Below are positions 29,811-38,963 of a stretch of 64,000 nucleotides of DNA, piece after piece (the first letter of the stretch is position 1; each line of letters opens with the position of its first letter). The notes under the pieces are model-generated. The model was not told the origin of the DNA. It made no database searches and saw only the letters and a program-made list of their open reading frames with translations. The translations under genes were made by a program, and so were the position numbers. Source of the DNA: an uncultured Methylococcaceae bacterium (GTDB lineage: Bacteria > Pseudomonadota > Gammaproteobacteria > Methylococcales > Methylococcaceae). The DNA lies in the NCBI GenBank assembly GCA_903859815.1, contig CAIOOA010000028.1, forward strand, positions 20,066 to 84,065. Reading direction: 5' to 3'.

Positions 29811-30695
29811 CTAGGAGAAAATCGACCATGGAGGTACTGGGCCTGTACGTTCCTGCTTCCATCGCTTGAAATTTACTTTGTTTGGGTTGAGGTAAACAGT
29901 TCCATCACGAAGCTTTGTAGTCCCCTTCAACACCGTCGTATAAGTTTCTGTTCGTCGTGAGCCGGTTTCTGAATTCTCTCGACTCCCATCATAACGCCAG
30001 TCAGGTTCCGATTCCTGATGCCCGTTAAGAAGCGCAAACATGACATGTTTAAACTCTATGCCAATATTGGTGATTTCATAGCAAACAACGGTATGCCAAC
30101 CACTATGCCCATTATGGCTCTCGCCCCCTTTGCCTATTTTTATTGTTGCTTTTACTTCCAACCCGATTCCAATACCTTCACCTGCCAACTTGTTGACAAG
30201 GTCAGGATAGTGCTGTTCGTGATTATGGTGATAAGCGCTATTTGCATCCATCGCGTCAGAAAAAATATTTGAGACAAGTCCACTGAAATTGTTGCCTTGG
30301 ATCAATTTGTGGAGAGGGCGTCCTACTTCGCTCAACATATTTTTATTAATAATTTGAAAAATAGACAGGGTTTGATTCATCGCTGCTTGTAAATCGGCAA
30401 GCATCAGCCCTTTTGGAAGGGGTACATCAGGTCTAAAATAGTCAGGGTTTACTTTTGGATGCTCAATCGTCTCAAGAATGTAAAATGCTTGGTTTACAAT
30501 TTCCTTTACAGGAATTTTAAGAGCATCTGAAAGTTTTTCAAGAACTTGAATGCTGAAATTTTCTTTACCATGCTCGATTGAGGATAAATATTGATAGGTT
30601 ATGCCAGCTTTTGTTGCAAGCATTTCCAATGTAAGCGACTGCTTTTCCCTAAGGGAATGCAGACACGCACCGATAAGTTTTTGGGCTTTATTCAT
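29811..30695 (-). CDS. Type II restriction endonuclease with N-terminal HTH domain
   Basis: A 294-residue protein. Residues about 5-70 form an XRE-type helix-turn-helix (SLTLEMLATKAGITYQYLSSIEHGKENFS), like controller (C) proteins. The C-terminal part holds a nuclease motif, YPDL followed 14 residues after the Asp by LEVKAT, a canonical PD-(D/E)xK site, then GKGGESHNGHSGWH. The gene is divergent from a DNA methyltransferase 57 bp away, which supports the restriction role. I use the ATG at 30695, because the 18 codons upstream in frame run through the promoter region. Recognition sequence unknown. The HTH could autoregulate the operon through the palindrome at 30734-30745. Confidence 0.82.
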   Translation of the reverse strand: MNKAQKLIGACLHSLREKQSLTLEMLATKAGITYQYLSSIEHGKENFSIQVLEKLSDALKIPVKEIVNQAFYILETIEHPKVNPDYFRPDVPLPKGLMLADLQAAMNQTLSIFQIINKNMLSEVGRPLHKLIQGNNFSGLVSNIFSDAMDANSAYHHNHEQHYPDLVNKLAGEGIGIGLEVKATIKIGKGGESHNGHSGWHTVVCYEITNIGIEFKHVMFALLNGHQESEPDWRYDGSRENSETGSRRTETYTTVLKGTTKLRDGTVYLNPNKVNFKRWKQERTGPVPPWSIFS

Positions 30696-30715
30696 TGCAT
30701 GAGAGTGTATACAAT

Positions 30716-30752
30716 GAATGGAATTCCGTCTTTCAACTATAGTTGACAATTA
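30716..30752. promoter_or_regulatory. Divergent control region with a perfect 12-bp palindrome (candidate controller box)
   Basis: CAACTATAGTTG at 30734-30745 is a perfect 12-bp palindrome midway between the endonuclease and methyltransferase starts. On the minus strand it overlaps TTGAAA, a fair -35 box, with GTATAC-type sequence (about 30706-30713) at -10 distance. On the plus strand it contains TATAGT (30739-30744), whose transcript would start at about 30751-30753, making the methyltransferase mRNA leaderless; no Shine-Dalgarno precedes its ATG at 30753. Binding by the endonuclease's HTH domain is inference. Confidence 0.5.
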
Positions 30753-31709
30753 ATGAGCTATGCACTTTTCCACGCAGATTGTTTTGACTGGCTACGAGAA
30801 CAGCAACCGAACACGGTACATGGTGTCTTGACAGACCCCCCTTATGGTTTAATCGAGTTTTCCCATAAAGAATTGGAAAAGCTTCGCAATGGACGCGGAG
30901 GGGTATGGCGTTTGCCGCCCTCAATTGGAGGAAAGACCCGCGATCCGCTACCTCGCTTCACCATCTTGTCGGAACGGGAAAAACAAAACCTTCGTGAATA
31001 CATGCGGGATTTCGGTCTTGCTTTGATGCCAGTCCTCGCACCAGGCTCTCATGTCATCGTGGCAGGGCATCCTATGCTTCAGTTTCTAGTTCAGACCGGA
31101 ATGTCAGAGGCAGGTTTTGAGGTACGGGGAGCTATCATGCGTCTTTATACAAGCTTTCGAGGCGGGGACCGTCCCAAAGGTGCGGAACGAGAATTTGAAG
31201 AGGTCTGTGTGACTCCACGCAGCGCATGCGAACCATGGATGTTATTTAGAAAACCCATCAGCGAACGGACTGTCGCGGAAAATTTACGCCGATGGGGCAC
31301 GGGCGGTCTTCGTCGCTTAAACAAAGATAAACCCTTGCCTGAAGCTATTCCGAGTACAAGAACTCCCGACCTTGAATCAAGTTTCAGTAACCATCCCTGC
31401 CTAAAACCCCAGCATATCCTTAGAATAATGGTGCGCACATTGCTTCCGCTTGGCCAGGGAATAATTCTCGACCCATTTCTTGGCTCTGGCTCAAGCCTTG
31501 CCGCAGCGGAAGCTGTGGGGTATGACTCTATCGGAATAGAATTGGATAAGGATTATTACCAATCAGCGAAGCTCGCCATACCCAAGCTCGCTTCGCTCTA
31601 CCCAAGTTGCATCGGTGAAAGCTTGGAACCACCCCAATCCGATGCAACCAACCCTAAGCAACCCCGCAATAATCCTATCGACTCAACCCAATTCTCCCTA
31701 TTCAACTAG
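30753..31709 (+). CDS. Site-specific DNA methyltransferase of the type II system
   Basis: A 318-residue beta-class amino-methyltransferase: the catalytic motif IV VLTDPPYGL (about residues 24-32) comes first, then a variable target-recognition region (about 45-210), then the SAM motif I ILDPFLGSGSSLAAA (about 235-249) and SIGIELDKDYY. Motif order and DPPY identify an N6-adenine or N4-cytosine enzyme; which one cannot be decided by eye. It protects host DNA from the divergent HTH-nuclease gene. The C-terminal 40 residues are proline- and asparagine-rich (PPQSDATNPKQPRNN). Translation likely starts without a leader (see the control region). Confidence 0.92.
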   Translation: MSYALFHADCFDWLREQQPNTVHGVLTDPPYGLIEFSHKELEKLRNGRGGVWRLPPSIGGKTRDPLPRFTILSEREKQNLREYMRDFGLALMPVLAPGSHVIVAGHPMLQFLVQTGMSEAGFEVRGAIMRLYTSFRGGDRPKGAEREFEEVCVTPRSACEPWMLFRKPISERTVAENLRRWGTGGLRRLNKDKPLPEAIPSTRTPDLESSFSNHPCLKPQHILRIMVRTLLPLGQGIILDPFLGSGSSLAAAEAVGYDSIGIELDKDYYQSAKLAIPKLASLYPSCIGESLEPPQSDATNPKQPRNNPIDSTQFSLFN

Positions 31710-31748
31710 CACAACGCTCCATTAGCCGCGGACTCTCTTGCAACAACC

Positions 31749-33839
31749 CTACTTTTCTCTGATGAAGTCATAAATGTTGAGATAATCCTGACCTGGGTTT
31801 TTCCACGAATAATCGCTGCGCATGGCGTTCTTTATTGTTTCGCGGAAATGCTCGGGGAACTCGTAATAGCAGCTTATCGCCCTACCCAACGCCGACTCCA
31901 AACCCGCCTCGTCATAGTCTCTGAACACATAGCCATTACGCTCATGCAACGGCCTCCAAGAAAAGTCCTTGTCGATGACGGTGTCCGCCAGTCCTCCAAC
32001 TTCGCGAACAACCGGCACTGTGCCATAGCGCAATGCAATCAATTGGGCCAAACCACATGGCTCAAACCGACTGGGAACAATCATCATATCGGCACCGGCA
32101 TAAATCAGATGAGACAATTCCTCGTTGAAGCCAATTTCAATGTGGCAATCCGGGTTGTCATTAAGCTGGTGCTTTAAACTCCAGAAGTAATTGTTAATTT
32201 GACCTTCTGGACTGGAACCCAGCAGCACGAATTGTCCGCCTCTGTGCAACGTATAAAAGATGGCATGGCGAATCAATTCAAGCCCTTTTTGCGGATCCAA
32301 ACGGCCCACAAAAGCGACTATGGGTTTCTCGTTGTCGGCCAACATCAACCGTTGGCGCAAGGCCCGTTTATTATCGTATTTGCCTTCAATATTATCGACG
32401 GTGTAGCGAACTGGAATGTGTGGATCAATTTCTGGATTCCAAATCGAGTAATCCACTCCATTGACCACTCCGCCAAACTTGCGGTGGTGTATGTGCAAGG
32501 TTGGCTCAAGTCCAAAACCCTGACCTAAGTCTTTGGCTTCCATGGCATGGTGTGGCGAAACAGTGGTGACAAAATTGGAATAGACGACGCCAGCCTTCAT
32601 GAGGTTCAAGGCTTGCAGATGTTGATTATCGCGCAGACGATCATAGTGATAATAATATTCCGGGCGGTTCAAACCGGTCGCTTGCAGTATCTGCGCTCCA
32701 GTGACACCTTGGTGCTTAAAGTTATGGATGGTGAAACAGACTCTCGGATGGTGCATTCCCAAGTGTTGGTAAATCTCAAATAAAAAAACCGGCGCCAATG
32801 CAGTCTGCCAGTCATGGCAATGGATAATGTCCGGGTTTTTACCCGTTTTCCAAATGAACTCCATGGCTGCCCGCGTGAAGAATGCAAAACGCAAGGCATC
32901 GTCTTTGAAACCATAGATAGAACCACGATTGAAGAAATTATCTTGGGAATGGGGTTCGATGAAAAAGCACTTGCGCCCATGCACGAAGCCAAAGAAAACT
33001 GTGCAGTGGATAGCACCTTCGAACCAAGGCACCCAAAGATCATTGTAGGTTTCACAAAGCCCCCAGATATGGTCATACCTTAGGCAGTCGTATTTGGGTA
33101 AGATAATCTCGACGCTGTTTCCGCGAATCTCCAATTCATTGCTCAAACCGTAAACGACATCGGCCAACCCGCCCACCTTCGCGACTGGCGACAATTCGGG
33201 ACAAATTTGGATGATGAACAAATGCGGAATGGTCGGGCCATCGTAACGATGCTCTGGCTCTGGAGCATGGTAATATTCGGTCATGGGCTCAGACTCCGGC
33301 TGGTGATGGTGGTGCTCGGGAGTCGCCTCTGTTGCAACTCCCTGTTCAACTGGTGGAGTAACGTCGGCATCTTCGATCGCCTCATTCGCACCCAAGAACA
33401 ACTCAAACTGGGATTCCACATCCCGAAGCAATTCCCGTTTTGAAATTTCGTCTTCGCTGACTTCAGTGGGCAATGCGGGCAAACCAGACACGAAATCCGA
33501 TTCTGAGGGGATGGGACGATCGGCAGTTTTCACGAGGGTTTCACGAGCCAATGCTGACTTTGCATCGGCGGACTTGACCGGACTTTCATCCCCCTTGACC
33601 GCTCGGCCGGCGGTGGGAGTTCCCAGTTTAGCCTCATCGCTTTTGGCGGGATTGGGCTTTTCATCGGCCTTGACCCGAGTTTCAACAGTGCTTGTTGGGG
33701 CTGGATTCGCCTTCGGCTCGGTTTTTGTTGCCGCAGGTTGAATTGCAGACTTGACTTCTGCCCCTTTATTGCCTGTCAACTCAAGTGGTTCCGCTGTATT
33801 TTTCTGCACATCTGTGCTCGGTGATTTCTTATTGACCAT
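31749..33839 (-). CDS. glgA: Glycogen synthase GlgA with long low-complexity N-terminal extension
   Basis: GlgA (GT5) elongates alpha-1,4-glucan from ADP-glucose. The catalytic part starts near residue 204: HLFIIQICPELSPVAKVGGLADVV contains the ADP-glucose-binding K-x-G-G-L at 221-225; IIHCHDWQTAL, CFTIHNFKHQG and VPSRFEPCGLAQLIALRYGTVPVV follow. Total 696 residues versus about 480 for ordinary GlgA. Residues 1-203 are rich in Lys, Ala, Pro, Glu and Thr with a four-His run (176-179) and look disordered. An internal ATG at residue 186 (33284) would give a standard-length enzyme, but the upstream frame is open for 185 codons, so I keep the long form. Confidence 0.93.
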   Translation of the reverse strand: MVNKKSPSTDVQKNTAEPLELTGNKGAEVKSAIQPAATKTEPKANPAPTSTVETRVKADEKPNPAKSDEAKLGTPTAGRAVKGDESPVKSADAKSALARETLVKTADRPIPSESDFVSGLPALPTEVSEDEISKRELLRDVESQFELFLGANEAIEDADVTPPVEQGVATEATPEHHHHQPESEPMTEYYHAPEPEHRYDGPTIPHLFIIQICPELSPVAKVGGLADVVYGLSNELEIRGNSVEIILPKYDCLRYDHIWGLCETYNDLWVPWFEGAIHCTVFFGFVHGRKCFFIEPHSQDNFFNRGSIYGFKDDALRFAFFTRAAMEFIWKTGKNPDIIHCHDWQTALAPVFLFEIYQHLGMHHPRVCFTIHNFKHQGVTGAQILQATGLNRPEYYYHYDRLRDNQHLQALNLMKAGVVYSNFVTTVSPHHAMEAKDLGQGFGLEPTLHIHHRKFGGVVNGVDYSIWNPEIDPHIPVRYTVDNIEGKYDNKRALRQRLMLADNEKPIVAFVGRLDPQKGLELIRHAIFYTLHRGGQFVLLGSSPEGQINNYFWSLKHQLNDNPDCHIEIGFNEELSHLIYAGADMMIVPSRFEPCGLAQLIALRYGTVPVVREVGGLADTVIDKDFSWRPLHERNGYVFRDYDEAGLESALGRAISCYYEFPEHFRETIKNAMRSDYSWKNPGQDYLNIYDFIREK

Positions 33840-33948
33840 GTCTATTCCAGTTGGATGGGATGATTAAAAAGTTGATGGTAGTTTAAGCCATCTTCCCGTC
33901 GCTGCAAGAGAGAAATCATTTTTCATGCGCAAGTAATCCTCGCACGAT

Positions 33949-36603
33949 TCACGATAAACTCTTCGTCGCCACTTCGTATACGTCCTTGGAAATCCCTTCG
34001 CTCAAGGCAATACGCTGCAACTGTTCTCGCATGAGATTCTGGCGAACCTCGTCGTAACGCCGCCAATGCGTCAATGCCCCTACCATGCGTGCAGCTATTT
34101 GGGGATTGACTGCATTCAGGGCAATGACTTGATCGCCAAGGAAACGGTAGCCATTACCTTCTGAAGAATGAAAATTGACCGGATTGCTCTGGCTAAATGC
34201 CCCTACCACCGAGCGCACCCGGTTAGGTGTGCTTAAATTGAATGCAGGGTGCTTCAATAGGCTCTGGACTGTGTCCAATGTACTTGGCAAACGACAGGAA
34301 GACTGTAGTGCAAACCATTTGTCTATGACTAAATCTTCAGCTTTCCATTGGGCGTAAAACAAATCCAAACAAGCTGGTTTTTCGCAGTTGCGGCCGTTGA
34401 CTATGCAGGACAGTGCGGCTATTTGGTCGGTCATATTTCGCGCATCACGGAACTGTCGGACGCAAAGCTGGTTGACCGATTCCGTATCCAATTCGGACAA
34501 ATAAGCAAGACAGACGTTTTTCAACCTTCGCCGACCGATGGACCCTGTATCGAACTGACCCGATTCATCCAAATGATTGACCTGGTACAACGCCATGAAC
34601 TCGTCGGCTAGGTTTGTCGCAATTTCACGCTTCAGCCATTGGCGGGCAGCGTGGACAGCATCAGGGTCAATGACCCGCATCATGGCACTGACATACTCCT
34701 CGGAAGGCAGGGTTAGCAGTAGTGCGAGATAAGACAGATCATCCCACGGTCTGGACAATGCCTGACGAAAAGACTCAATGATATGGCTATCGGGCTTTTG
34801 TGGGCGCTCCCCTTCAATTATCTGCTCGACTAGATTTAAGATGATCCTGCTGGCTAAAGCTTGCCCCGCGTCCCAGCGGTTGAAATGATCGCTGTCGTGA
34901 GACAGCAGGAACGCCAATTCATCGTAACTTAAGTGCTGATGCAGGCGCACAGGGGCCGAAAAATCCCGCAAAGCCGATATCACAGGTTTACTGGGGAGGT
35001 TGACGAAACGAAAGCTGTGCCGGGACTCCTTAAGCTCAAGCAAACGGGTTGGAGCCCCTGCCCCTGCTTCACCTTCCAGTTGCAAAGGATAATCGGAGCC
35101 GTCCTGAGCCAGCAATCCCAATTTGAAAGGGATGTGCAGGGGATCCTTGACCAACTGACCCGGTGTGGGGGGGCAATTTTGCCTTATCGTCAAATCTAGG
35201 CACTGTTTCTTAGAATCGTATTCACTTTCAATAAATAACTCAGGTGTCCCCGCCTGGCTGTACCATCGCCGAAATTGACTTAAATCAATTCCGTTAGCAT
35301 CCTCCATGGCACAGACAAAATCGTCACAGGTGACCGCCTGCCCGTCATGCCTGTCAAAATAAAGATCCATGCCCCTGCGGAAACCCTCCTTGCCTAGCAA
35401 GCAATGAATCATCCGCACCACCTCGGCACCCTTCTCGTAAACAGTCAACGTATAGAAATTGTTTATTTCTATGTAAGAATCGGGGCGAACTGGATGGGCT
35501 AAAGGGCCAGAATCCTCGGCGAACTGGCGGGTACGCAGGACATTGACATCGTCAATGCGTTTTACCGGTCGTGAGGTACGGTCTGCGGTGAACTCCTGAT
35601 CGCGGAATACCGTCAACCCCTCCTTTAAGCTTAACTGGAACCAGTCCCGGCACGTGATCCTATTGCCGGTCCAGTTATGAAAATATTCATGGGCAATGAC
35701 ACCCTCCACATTTTCATAATCGGAATCCGTGGCGGTGTCGGGTCGGGCCAGTACAAATTTAGTGTTAAAAATGTTAAGCCCCTTGTTTTCCATGGCTCCC
35801 ATATTGAAATGTCCGACGGCCACAATCATATATAAATCCAAATCATATTCCCTGCCATAAACTTCCTCATCCCAAGCCATGGCATGTTTTAATGACTGCA
35901 TGGCATGGCTGCATTTGTCTCTGTCATGAGGCTCCACGAAAATTTGCAGCTTGACCTCGCGACCCGAAACCGTGGCAAACACATCCTCCACGCACTCCAA
36001 ACGACCTGCCACCAACGCAAATAGATAACTAGGCTTGGGGAAGGGGTCTTCCCATTTCACCCAATGGCGGTTGTTTTTAAGCTCTCCTGCGGCAATCTTA
36101 TTGCCATTGGACAACATCACCGGATAACGTGACTTGTCGCCAATGAGGAGCACCGAATATTTAGCCATCACATCCGGGCGATCAGGGAAATAAGTGATTT
36201 TGCGGAACCCTTGCGCTTCGCACTGCGTACAAAGCATATCCTTCGACAAATAAAGCCCTTCCAAAGCGGTGTTGGATTTCGGGCTGATGCGGGTCTCGAT
36301 TTCCACGGTAAACACATCCATTTTAGGTGCGCCGGGAATTGTCAGAGTCTCCGCAGAGACTTCATACATACTCGTCGCCAATGGTTGACCGTTGATCTTA
36401 AGCGATTCCAGCAGCAAACCTTCGCCATCCAACACCAGAGGTGCGTTGTCATTCGGGCTTAACCGATTTTTTTGCAGGATGAGCCGCGAAGTCACTCGCG
36501 TAGCCTCTTCGTCCAGCAAAAAAGTCAATTCGATCTGTCCCACGATGTATTCTGGCGGTGAATAATCCTTAAGATGAATGGCTTGGGGGGTGGATTCGCG
36601 CAT
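33949..36603 (-). CDS. pepN: Aminopeptidase N
   Basis: A cytoplasmic M1 zinc metallopeptidase that removes N-terminal residues from peptides. At 884 residues it is close to E. coli PepN (870). The exopeptidase motif GAMENKGLNIF and the zinc motif HEYFHNWTGNR followed by LKEGLTVFRDQEF are present, as is the catalytic Tyr region NFYTLTVYEKGAEVVRM. ATG 36603 gives MRESTPQAIHLKDYSPP, matching the family start; 28 further in-frame codons upstream do not. Monocistronic, divergent from phoB. Confidence 0.96.
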   Translation of the reverse strand: MRESTPQAIHLKDYSPPEYIVGQIELTFLLDEEATRVTSRLILQKNRLSPNDNAPLVLDGEGLLLESLKINGQPLATSMYEVSAETLTIPGAPKMDVFTVEIETRISPKSNTALEGLYLSKDMLCTQCEAQGFRKITYFPDRPDVMAKYSVLLIGDKSRYPVMLSNGNKIAAGELKNNRHWVKWEDPFPKPSYLFALVAGRLECVEDVFATVSGREVKLQIFVEPHDRDKCSHAMQSLKHAMAWDEEVYGREYDLDLYMIVAVGHFNMGAMENKGLNIFNTKFVLARPDTATDSDYENVEGVIAHEYFHNWTGNRITCRDWFQLSLKEGLTVFRDQEFTADRTSRPVKRIDDVNVLRTRQFAEDSGPLAHPVRPDSYIEINNFYTLTVYEKGAEVVRMIHCLLGKEGFRRGMDLYFDRHDGQAVTCDDFVCAMEDANGIDLSQFRRWYSQAGTPELFIESEYDSKKQCLDLTIRQNCPPTPGQLVKDPLHIPFKLGLLAQDGSDYPLQLEGEAGAGAPTRLLELKESRHSFRFVNLPSKPVISALRDFSAPVRLHQHLSYDELAFLLSHDSDHFNRWDAGQALASRIILNLVEQIIEGERPQKPDSHIIESFRQALSRPWDDLSYLALLLTLPSEEYVSAMMRVIDPDAVHAARQWLKREIATNLADEFMALYQVNHLDESGQFDTGSIGRRRLKNVCLAYLSELDTESVNQLCVRQFRDARNMTDQIAALSCIVNGRNCEKPACLDLFYAQWKAEDLVIDKWFALQSSCRLPSTLDTVQSLLKHPAFNLSTPNRVRSVVGAFSQSNPVNFHSSEGNGYRFLGDQVIALNAVNPQIAARMVGALTHWRRYDEVRQNLMREQLQRIALSEGISKDVYEVATKSLS

Positions 36604-36773
36604 GGTCTCTTCGCTTCCGGATAATTCTGGTTGGAGTAAGATGCTAAAAGGTGCTAGTTTACCAATATGTATGCGGTAACTGGGCAAAACTGGAAAAAAA
36701 TGATTCGACAGGAGTGAGTGACCTGCCCCTCACCGCCATTTTACAAGACATCAGGGAACACTTTTTAACCCGC

Positions 36774-36807
36774 ATGTAACATAGTCGTCATAGAATTACC
36801 CTTTTAA
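36774..36807 (+). promoter_or_regulatory. Probable Pho box and -10 element upstream of phoB
   Basis: Two half-sites spaced by 11 bp, ATGTAAC (36774-36780) and TCGTCAT (36785-36791), match the PhoB consensus CTGTNAY at 6 and 5 of 7 positions. A weaker third half-site TTTTAAC lies 11 bp upstream. TTTAAT (36802-36807), 10 bp after the box, fits a -10 element; in PhoB-activated promoters the box replaces the -35. This suggests that phoBR is autoregulated. Confidence 0.5.
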
Positions 36808-36828
36808 TTTACAATTTGAGAATTTACA

Positions 36829-37521
36829 ATGCCGGAAATCAACGTGCTCGTGGTGGAGGATGAGGAAGCCATACGAGAAATGCTAACACTGGTGTTGGAG
36901 CAATCCGGCTTCACCGTTAGCTCGGCAACTGATGCCCAGATGGCCACGCCCATGCTAGAAGGGAAAAAGCCAGATTTGATCCTGTTGGATTGGATGCTCC
37001 CTGGCATCAGCGGTGTGGATTGGGCTAGGAGGCTGAAAAAAGGCGAAAGCCATGGGGATATACCCATCATACTCGTCACCGCCCGGGGCGAAGAGGAAGA
37101 CAAAGTTAGGGGGCTTGATGTCGGGGCCGACGACTATATCACCAAACCCTTTTCGCCGCGTGAACTGATTGCCCGCATTCGGGCCGTATTGCGGCGCACC
37201 GGTAAATTGGACAAGGGCGGCAAACTCGAATTGGGAGGGGTGACACTGGACACTGAACAGCACCGGGTCACCGTGGAAGAAACCGAATTGGCCGTTAGCC
37301 CCACGGAATTTCGTTTGCTGGAGTTCTTCTTGACGCACCCTGGAAGGGTTTACAGCCGCACCCAACTGCTCGACCAAGTTTGGGGACGCAGCACTTATAT
37401 TGAAGAACGCACGGTCGATGTGCATATCCGACGTTTGCGCAAGATTTTGGCCGAACACCAACGCGAAAACCTGATACAAACCGTGCGGGGTTTCGGCTAC
37501 CGATTTTCCGAGTCTTTGTAA
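36829..37521 (+). CDS. phoB: Phosphate regulon response regulator PhoB
   Basis: A 230-residue OmpR/PhoB-type regulator. The receiver domain (about residues 1-120) has the acidic pair in VVEDEEA, the phosphorylated Asp54 in LLDWMLPG, Thr in LVTARG and Lys in ITKPFSP. The C-terminal winged helix (about 130-228) ends with the DNA-recognition region VWGRSTYIEERTVDVHIRRLRKIL and the wing VRGFGYRFSE. It activates phosphate-starvation genes after phosphorylation by PhoR, whose gene follows 3 bp downstream. A Pho box upstream suggests autoregulation. Confidence 0.96.
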   Translation: MPEINVLVVEDEEAIREMLTLVLEQSGFTVSSATDAQMATPMLEGKKPDLILLDWMLPGISGVDWARRLKKGESHGDIPIILVTARGEEEDKVRGLDVGADDYITKPFSPRELIARIRAVLRRTGKLDKGGKLELGGVTLDTEQHRVTVEETELAVSPTEFRLLEFFLTHPGRVYSRTQLLDQVWGRSTYIEERTVDVHIRRLRKILAEHQRENLIQTVRGFGYRFSESL

Positions 37522-37524
37522 AGC

Positions 37525-38814
37525 ATGAGCAGTCCCTGGCGAGCCGAATATTATTGGTTAATGTTGATCGCATTCATCGGCGTGTTCATTGGCAAAGTCA
37601 CTGGCCTCTATCTAGTCAGTTTTTGCCTGTCAGCACTGGCCTACTTGGCACGGCATCTCTACCACATCAATCAATTGCTGGCCTGGTTGCGTAGCGGGGG
37701 CAAACTCCCACAAAGCAGCGGCATATGGGAAGAAATCTATTACCTCATTTACCGGTTGCGCCGCCGCAACAAAAGCCGGAAAAAACGACTGCTCGCCATG
37801 CTGGAACGCTTCCGCACTGCCACGGCGGCATTACCCGATGCCACCGTGGTGCTTGGTGCGAGGGACGAAATAGACTGGTTCAACGAAGCGGCAGAACGCC
37901 TACTGGGCTTGCGCAAGGGAGACATAGGCCAACAAATCGGCAATTTACTGCGCAATCCCAAATTCGTCGAATTTTTGCATGCCAGCCATTACGACGCCAC
38001 TGTGAACATTTCTTCGCCCGCCATTGACAAGGGGCAGTTGGAAATTCGCATCGTACCCTATGGTGAAGATTTACGCTTGTTGATTGCCCAAGACGTGACC
38101 CAGATTCGCTTTATGGAGAGGGTACGAAGCGACTTTGTCTCCAATGTTTCACATGAATTGCGCACACCCCTTACAGTTTTGAGGGGTTATGTGGAAACAC
38201 TGGGTGACTCCGATCAAGATTTGCCACTACACTACCAGAAAGTATTTCGCCGCATGGAAGAGCAAACTTCACGGATGCAAAGGCTCATTGATGGACTGCT
38301 ATCCTTGACCAAACTGGAATCGGGGGCTTTGGCCCCCTCCAAACGAGTGAATGTGTCATTATTGTTACAGAGTGTGCGAGACGAAGCGAGCCAACTCGCT
38401 TCAGACCGGCAAAAGCTGGATTTGCGCTTGGAATCAACTGCCGATCTTTTGGGAACTGAATCAGAATTGCGCAGCGCCTTTTCCAATTTGGTCGTCAACG
38501 CATTAAAATATGCCTCGGAGGACGGAGCGGTTGGGATGTGTTGGCGTGATGACCCAATGGGGGCCGTTTTCGAGGTTGAAGACAACGGCTCGGGCATAGC
38601 CGAAGAACATATTCCACGCTTGACAGAGCGCTTTTACCGTGTGGATATGGGCAAAAGCGGGGGCAATAACGGAGTTGGCTTGGGTTTATCCATTGTCAAA
38701 CATGTGATGACCCGTCATGAAGGCGAACTTAAAATTACCAGCACTTTGGGTAAAGGTAGTTGTTTTAGTTGTAAATTTCCTGAAAAAAGGTTGTCAAGAG
38801 GAACTCAATTGTAA
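37525..38814 (+). CDS. phoR: Phosphate regulon sensor histidine kinase PhoR
   Basis: A 429-residue sensor kinase. Two N-terminal helices (about residues 10-45) anchor it with almost no periplasmic loop, as in PhoR. A PAS domain follows (about 95-190, DEIDWFNEAAERLLGL). The phosphoacceptor histidine is in FVSNVSHELRTPLTVLRGY (about residue 210). The ATPase domain has the N box NLVVNALKYA, G1 EDNGSGIAEEHI and G2 GVGLGLSIVKHV. PhoR senses phosphate through the Pst-PhoU complex. phoU and pstCAB are not adjacent, but a PstS-like gene lies 1.5 kb downstream. Confidence 0.95.
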   Translation: MSSPWRAEYYWLMLIAFIGVFIGKVTGLYLVSFCLSALAYLARHLYHINQLLAWLRSGGKLPQSSGIWEEIYYLIYRLRRRNKSRKKRLLAMLERFRTATAALPDATVVLGARDEIDWFNEAAERLLGLRKGDIGQQIGNLLRNPKFVEFLHASHYDATVNISSPAIDKGQLEIRIVPYGEDLRLLIAQDVTQIRFMERVRSDFVSNVSHELRTPLTVLRGYVETLGDSDQDLPLHYQKVFRRMEEQTSRMQRLIDGLLSLTKLESGALAPSKRVNVSLLLQSVRDEASQLASDRQKLDLRLESTADLLGTESELRSAFSNLVVNALKYASEDGAVGMCWRDDPMGAVFEVEDNGSGIAEEHIPRLTERFYRVDMGKSGGNNGVGLGLSIVKHVMTRHEGELKITSTLGKGSCFSCKFPEKRLSRGTQL

Positions 38815-38822
38815 GCTTGCGT

Positions 38823-38854
38823 CAGAATTAAAAATGATAATTCTGCATTTTTTT
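38823..38854 (+). terminator. Terminator after phoR
   Basis: CAGAATTA (38823-38830) and TAATTCTG (38838-38845) form an 8-bp perfect stem with a 7-base loop, followed by CA and seven T (38848-38854). It ends the phoBR transcript 9 bp after the phoR stop. Confidence 0.75.
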
Positions 38855-38877
38855 CAAAAAATTTCTTCACAAGGGGT

Positions 38878-38906
38878 TTGCAAAGTCGGCGTAATGGCTA
38901 TATCAT
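38878..38906 (+). promoter_or_regulatory. Promoter of the OmpA-family gene
   Basis: TTGCAA (38878-38883) and TATCAT (38901-38906) are separated by 17 bp, giving a leader of about 50 nt to the ATG at 38964. No Pho box is evident, so it need not be part of the phosphate regulon despite its position. Confidence 0.55.
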
Positions 38907-38963
38907 GCAGACTGTTGTTAATTGCGTTAAATTTTGTTGCTAATTCGGTACAGGAGCACAACC

